DNA of 64,000 nucleotides from Micromonospora mirobrigensis (lineage in GTDB: Bacteria > Actinomycetota > Actinomycetes > Mycobacteriales > Micromonosporaceae), in the NCBI RefSeq assembly GCF_900091555.1, contig NZ_FMCX01000001.1, positions 434,001 to 498,000 on the forward strand, read 5' to 3'. Position numbers and translations under genes: made by a program. The notes below the pieces were generated by a model. It made no database searches, was not told where the DNA came from, and worked only from the letters and a program-made list of their open reading frames with translations. Below are positions 60,795 to 64,000 of this stretch, piece after piece; positions within the stretch are counted from its first letter, which is position 1; each line of letters opens with the position of its first letter.

Positions 60795-61460
60795 TCAGTC
60801 CAGCGGTCTGCTCGCCATCTCCCGCAGCTGGCCGGCGAGGGCGTGCACGTCGGAGTCCCGGCCCCCGGTCGGGCGGCCGGACGTCATGGCGTCGGCCAAC
60901 GCCCGCAGCTCGTGCGGCGGGAGGGTGGCCAGCCCAGGGCTCCGCAACGGGACGGTCACCCGGCGGCCGGTCGCGGGATCCCGGGCCACCACGGTGGGCA
61001 CCCGGACGACGGCGTCTTCTCCCGCCCGGTACCCGGTGGCCCCGGCGGTGACCTCGGCGGTGGCGAGGTCCACGGTCCGGCTGCCGACGGCCCCCCGCAC
61101 CCGGACCCGGGTGCCGTCCAGCCAGGCCGCGGTCCGCAGCACCCGGAGCACGAGGTAGAGGCCGAGCAGGACGACCGGCAGCCCACAGAGCCCCACCAGC
61201 CGCACCGATCCGAACCCGTCGTCCTGAGCCGGTCGACCGGCCAGGTCGGGTGGGAGCATCCCGGGCGGCAGGTCCCGGGCCTCCTCGTACGACGGCACCG
61301 GATCCCCGAACCCGCCGATCCGGCGCAGCAGGGCCTCCCCGGTCAGCGGCAGCAGCACGAGCGCCGCCCCGAAGGCGGCGAACAGCCCGCCCACCACCCC
61401 GGCGAAGGCCCGCTGCCCACCGGAAACCCCGATCGACAACCGCAACGGCTCCTGCATCAC
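60795..61460 (-). CDS. two-helix membrane protein of unknown function
   Basis: 221 residues. Two hydrophobic segments (~20-40, AFAGVVGGLFAAFGAALVLLPL; ~90-112, LVGLCGLPVVLLGLYLVL) are followed by a beta-rich soluble domain (AAWLDGTRVRVRGAVGSRTVDLATAEVTAG) that looks PH-like. Common in actinobacteria, function unknown. I choose GTG 61458-61460, because TAGGGT on the minus strand (61468-61473) ends 7 nt before it; the next codon is ATG, so either may be used. Confidence 0.7.
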   Translation of the reverse strand: MMQEPLRLSIGVSGGQRAFAGVVGGLFAAFGAALVLLPLTGEALLRRIGGFGDPVPSYEEARDLPPGMLPPDLAGRPAQDDGFGSVRLVGLCGLPVVLLGLYLVLRVLRTAAWLDGTRVRVRGAVGSRTVDLATAEVTAGATGYRAGEDAVVRVPTVVARDPATGRRVTVPLRSPGLATLPPHELRALADAMTSGRPTGGRDSDVHALAGQLREMASRPLD

Positions 61461-61467
61461 GCCCGAC

Positions 61468-61473
61468 ACCCTA
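61468..61473 (-). promoter_or_regulatory. -10 element of leaderless membrane-protein gene
   Basis: TAGGGT on the minus strand ends 7 nt before GTG 61460; no ribosome site. Confidence 0.45.
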
Positions 61474-61535
61474 GACCGCCCCCACAACCCCCACCGCCCG
61501 TCCTCACCCCTCACACCTCGCGCCTCGCGCCTCGA

Positions 61536-61602
61536 TCCGTTGATCATGAAGTTAGCGGCGTGAGATGTCCGTTTCGCCGCCGCCAACTTCATGATCAACG
61601 GA
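61536..61602. repeat. long palindrome with 25-bp arms
   Basis: The arm 61536-61560 (with TTGATCATGAAGTT at its centre) matches the complement of 61578-61602 at 24 of 25 positions, around a 17-nt loop. It contains no gene and lies between ssrA and the membrane-protein promoter. From memory similar TTGATCATGAAGTT palindromes recur in Micromonosporaceae genomes. Confidence 0.75.
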
Positions 61603-61684
61603 GGTGGGCGGGTGGGGGGCAGGGCTGGGTGGGGGGAGACGACTGTGCGCCCCGGTCCGGGTGGACGGGGCGCACAGGTCACGG

Positions 61685-62060
61685 TGGTGGAGGTGCCGGG
61701 AATCGAACCCGGGTCCTTCGCCGGTTTGTCAGGGCTTCTCCGAGCGCAGCTCGCTATGCCTCTACTCGGCCCCACCGCTCACGCGAGCAAGTTGGTGTGA
61801 CGGGCCCAGTCGCTGATTGATCTCGCCGCACGGACCCCGCGACCGGGTCCGGTTGGCCAGCCTCCTAACTGATGCCGGCATACTGGGACGGAGGCGCTCC
61901 CAGGCCGACAGACTCACTACTCGCCTCAGGCGGCGAGAGCGAAGTCAGCGCGATTGTTCTTGGCGCTTATTGGTTTCCGACGACCGATTCTCGAGACGAC
62001 GTCGGCTTCCTCGGCTCGCTTCCCCTGTCGCTGCGTACGAAGTCGAAACCAGTCACCCCC
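61685..62060 (-). ncRNA. ssrA: transfer-messenger RNA (tmRNA)
   Basis: 376 nt on the minus strand. The 5' end GGGGGTGACTGGTTTCGAC and 3' end GGTTCGATTCCCGGCACC...CCA form the tRNA-like domain, with GGGGGTG pairing to CACCTCC and CCA encoded. The tag frame (61926-61964) reads AKNNRADFALAA then TGA, ending in the protease-recognised ALAA. With SmpB, encoded just upstream on the same strand, it rescues stalled ribosomes and marks nascent peptides. Confidence 0.95.
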
Positions 62061-62067
62061 TCGACAG

Positions 62068-62098
62068 GCCACCAGTGTCGGTGGCACTGACAAGCCTA
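62068..62098 (-). promoter_or_regulatory. ssrA promoter and leader hairpin
   Basis: TAGGCT on the minus strand (62093-62098) is placed to start transcription near 62086. The leader before the mature 5' end (62060) contains a perfect 6-bp hairpin (GCCACC / GGTGGC, 62068-62085), consistent with a processed pre-tmRNA. Confidence 0.5.
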
Positions 62099-62165
62099 AC
62101 GCCTACCGCAACGGGTTTCATCCCGAGCCCCACCCGGGCGTGCCGACCCGGACGAACCGGACGAG

Positions 62166-62645
62166 TCAGTCGTCCATCCCCTTGCCACGCCGGCCCGCCG
62201 CCCGCTGGATCTCCCGGTCGGCGTCCCGCTTGGCCAGATCCTGCCGCTTGTCGTACGACTTCTTGCCCTTGGCCAGGGCGATCTCGACCTTGGCCCAGCC
62301 GTCGGAGAAGTAGACCTGGAGCGGCACCATGGTCAGGCCGCCCTCCTTGGTCTTGCCGACCAACCGGTCGATCTCCAGCCGCTTGAGCAGCAGCTTGCGC
62401 GTCCGCCGGGGCTCGTGGTTGGTCCAGGTGCCCTGCGTGTACTCCGGGATGTGCATGCCGTGCAGGTACAACTCGCCGTCGCGCTCCTGGGCGAACGCGT
62501 CCACCAACGACGCGCGCCCGGCCCGCAACGACTTGACCTCGGTGCCGGTCAACGCCATGCCCGCCTCGTACGTGTCGAGGATGGCGTAGTCGTGGCGGGC
62601 CTTCTTGTTGGAGGCGACCACCTTGCGGCCCTTTTCCCGTGGCAT
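62166..62645 (-). CDS. smpB: SsrA-binding protein
   Basis: 159 residues. [63 protein letters not shown] and the basic C-terminal tail [20 protein letters not shown] are the SmpB signature; the tail enters the empty decoding site. ATG 62643-62645 lies behind AGGGAGG. It precedes ssrA by 105 bp, the usual partnership, and follows ftsX. Confidence 0.96.
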   Translation of the reverse strand: MPREKGRKVVASNKKARHDYAILDTYEAGMALTGTEVKSLRAGRASLVDAFAQERDGELYLHGMHIPEYTQGTWTNHEPRRTRKLLLKRLEIDRLVGKTKEGGLTMVPLQVYFSDGWAKVEIALAKGKKSYDKRQDLAKRDADREIQRAAGRRGKGMDD

Positions 62646-62713
62646 CCGGCGCCACCTCCCTCCTCGTGGGTCCGCGACCACCCGGCCGCGGAGCGGAGAT
62701 CATGCTACCGGAA

Positions 62714-62779
62714 TGAGGCTTGTTCGGGCCCACGCTGCGGGCCCGTCGGTCGTTGCCGGCACCGGCCGAACAAGCCTCA
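62714..62779. repeat. nested inverted repeat between ftsX and smpB
   Basis: Perfect 14-bp arms TGAGGCTTGTTCGG (62714-62727) and its complement (62766-62779) enclose 38 nt that contain GGGCCC...GGGCCC as an inner palindrome. The whole can fold as a cruciform-like structure about 70 bp before the smpB ATG. Confidence 0.65.
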
Positions 62780-62785
62780 CCGACA

Positions 62786-62826
62786 AGAGCCCCTCCGCGC
62801 CGTTTATTCCGGCGCGGAGGGGCTCT
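62786..62826. terminator. terminator after ftsX
   Basis: Perfect 17-bp arms AGAGCCCCTCCGCGCCG (62786-62802) and complement (62810-62826) around a TTTATTC loop, 18 bp past the ftsX stop. Confidence 0.85.
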
Positions 62827-62844
62827 CGGAGAGCCGTGCGGCGA

Positions 62845-63720
62845 CTAGACCCGCAGGTAGAACCGGAGGGTCACCCAGGCGGTGATCGCGCTGACCACGG
62901 CACCGACGCCGGCCATCAGCGGGAACACCAGGAAGATGTCGCCCCAGGAGATCGGGGAGATCAGGCCCTCGAGCGCCGACAGCGAGCCGCCACCGCCCAG
63001 GGTCTTCAGCGCGATCAGCGCCACCAGGCCGAAGAGCGAACCGATCAGGCCGGCCACCACCGCCTCCAGCACGAACGGCGCCTGGATGAACCAGTTGGAG
63101 GCGCCAACCAGCTTCATGACGGCGACCTCGCGGCGCTTGCTGTAGGCGGCCACCTGGATCGTGTTGGCGACCAGCAGCAGCGCGGCCATCGCCATCACGA
63201 TCGAGATCGCCAGCGCGAAGGTCTGGATGCCGCCGAGCACGCCGAAGACCTTGTCCAGCAGCTTGCTCTGGTCGACGATCTCGTCGACGCCGGCGACGTC
63301 CTTGTACTGCGAGTAGATCTGCTTGTACTGCTCGGGGTCGACCAGGGTGAGCCGGAACGACTCGGGCAGCTGGTCCGGCTTGACCGCGTTCACCAGGTCC
63401 GGCGCGTCCTGGTACATCTGCTGGAAGCGCTTGTACGCCTCGTCCTTGTTGACGTAGTCGACCGTCTTGACCAGGCTGTCGCCCTTCAGCTTGGTCTCCA
63501 GCTCGGTGCGCTGCTCGGGCTTGACGTCGGTCTTCAGGAAGACGGAGACCTGGATGTTCTCGTAGTACAGGTCCTTCATGTCGCTGACCTTCTGGTACAG
63601 CAGTCCACTGCCGCCCAGCATGAACAGCGACACGGCCATCGTGATGATCATCGCGATGGTCATCGTGACGTTGCGCCACAGTCCGACCATGACCTCGGTC
63701 AGGACGTATTTCATCCGCAT
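62845..63720 (-). CDS. ftsX: cell division protein FtsX
   Basis: 291 residues with one membrane segment near ~20-43, an extracytoplasmic domain (~45-170, IQVSVFLKTDVKPEQRTELE) and three C-terminal membrane segments with SKRREVAVMKLVGASNWFI. FtsX with the FtsE ATPase forms an ABC-type complex at the septum that activates peptidoglycan hydrolases. GGAGG lies 9 nt before ATG 63718-63720; the inner ATG (MKYVLTEV) is possible. ftsE is 72 bp upstream on the same strand. Confidence 0.96.
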   Translation of the reverse strand: MRMKYVLTEVMVGLWRNVTMTIAMIITMAVSLFMLGGSGLLYQKVSDMKDLYYENIQVSVFLKTDVKPEQRTELETKLKGDSLVKTVDYVNKDEAYKRFQQMYQDAPDLVNAVKPDQLPESFRLTLVDPEQYKQIYSQYKDVAGVDEIVDQSKLLDKVFGVLGGIQTFALAISIVMAMAALLLVANTIQVAAYSKRREVAVMKLVGASNWFIQAPFVLEAVVAGLIGSLFGLVALIALKTLGGGGSLSALEGLISPISWGDIFLVFPLMAGVGAVVSAITAWVTLRFYLRV

Positions 63721-63792
63721 CGGGAAATTCCTCCGGCTCTCCGGCGTGAGGTGTTCGTCGTCAGGATCTACGGCTGGCGGGCGAGCGTCGGC

Positions 63793-64000
63793 TCAGCCGT
63801 AGACGCCGCGGGCCTGGTCGCGCACGATGCGGCCGCTCTCGATCTCCACGACGCGGCGGCGCATCTGGTTCACGATGTTGGAGTCGTGCGTGACCATCAC
63901 GACGGTCGTGCCGGTGCGGTTGATCCGGTCCAGCAGACGCATGATCTCGATCGAGGTGTCCGGGTCCAGGTTTCCGGTCGGCTCGTCCGCGAGCAGGATC
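63793..64000 (-). CDS. ftsE: cell division ATP-binding protein FtsE, C-terminal part
   Basis: Only the last ~68 residues lie in the window; the gene continues beyond 64000. Walker B and D-loop [15 protein letters not shown], switch His in [14 protein letters not shown] and the end [20 protein letters not shown] match FtsE. It energises FtsX at the division site. Confidence 0.95.
   Translation of the reverse strand, partial: ILLADEPTGNLDPDTSIEIMRLLDRINRTGTTVVMVTHDSNIVNQMRRRVVEIESGRIVRDQARGVYG

Overview
The window is high-GC actinobacterial DNA, most likely from Micromonospora or a close relative in the Micromonosporaceae. Reasons: GC-rich third codon positions throughout; DinB-fold proteins of the kind linked to mycothiol; the TmsA/TmsB pair for 10-methyl fatty acids; a tmRNA tag ending ALAA; many start codons lying 6-8 nt after a TANNNT hexamer (leaderless transcription); and short GC-rich dispersed palindromes that I associate from memory with this family. 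There are no rRNA genes, insertion sequences, integrases or CRISPR arrays. It reads as ordinary chromosome.

1-15.8 kb, mixed metabolism and regulation: the end of a GntP-type permease; an ABM-fold monooxygenase with an inverted-repeat operator; a TipA-type MerR regulator; a GGDEF-EAL signalling protein; a secreted GH26 mannanase; a three-gene overlapping operon (MFS exporter, Cas4/RecB-like Fe-S nuclease, unknown protein); a trypsin-like protease with an N-terminal frameshift; a HigB/HigA-like toxin-antitoxin locus whose toxin carries an in-frame TGA; and an ArsR-type regulator coupled to a double-SRPBCC protein.

15.8-32.5 kb: tmsA-tmsB for 10-methyl-branched lipids; small conserved proteins; a membrane-anchored ricin-type lectin; an MFS transporter and GlxA/AraC regulator pair; a MoxR-like AAA+/VWA pair; a LuxR-type two-component system; hemerythrin; and two divergent aldo/keto reductases sharing a 44-bp symmetric promoter.

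32.5-51.3 kb, cell-surface glycan locus: a Wzm/Wzt-type ABC exporter (two genes), a divergent TetR regulator, GalE, five glycosyltransferases (three in an overlapping operon with galE upstream), a sulfotransferase, a membrane-anchored methyltransferase, WecB and WecC. Together these could make UDP-galactose and UDP-ManNAcA, build and possibly sulfate or methylate a polymer on the cytoplasmic face, and export it.

51.4-64 kb: a membrane-anchored LPMO; a quinone oxidoreductase/ABM-like/SDR cluster facing a MmyB-type regulator; tRNA-Ala(GGC); YqgE; an MTA/purine nucleoside phosphorylase; a benzoylformate-decarboxylase-like enzyme; a lipoprotein; and the conserved ftsE-ftsX-smpB-ssrA block, with ftsE cut by the window edge.

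Dispersed palindromes occur just after two stop codons (5856-5916 and 45193-45253) and at 61536-61602 and 62714-62779.
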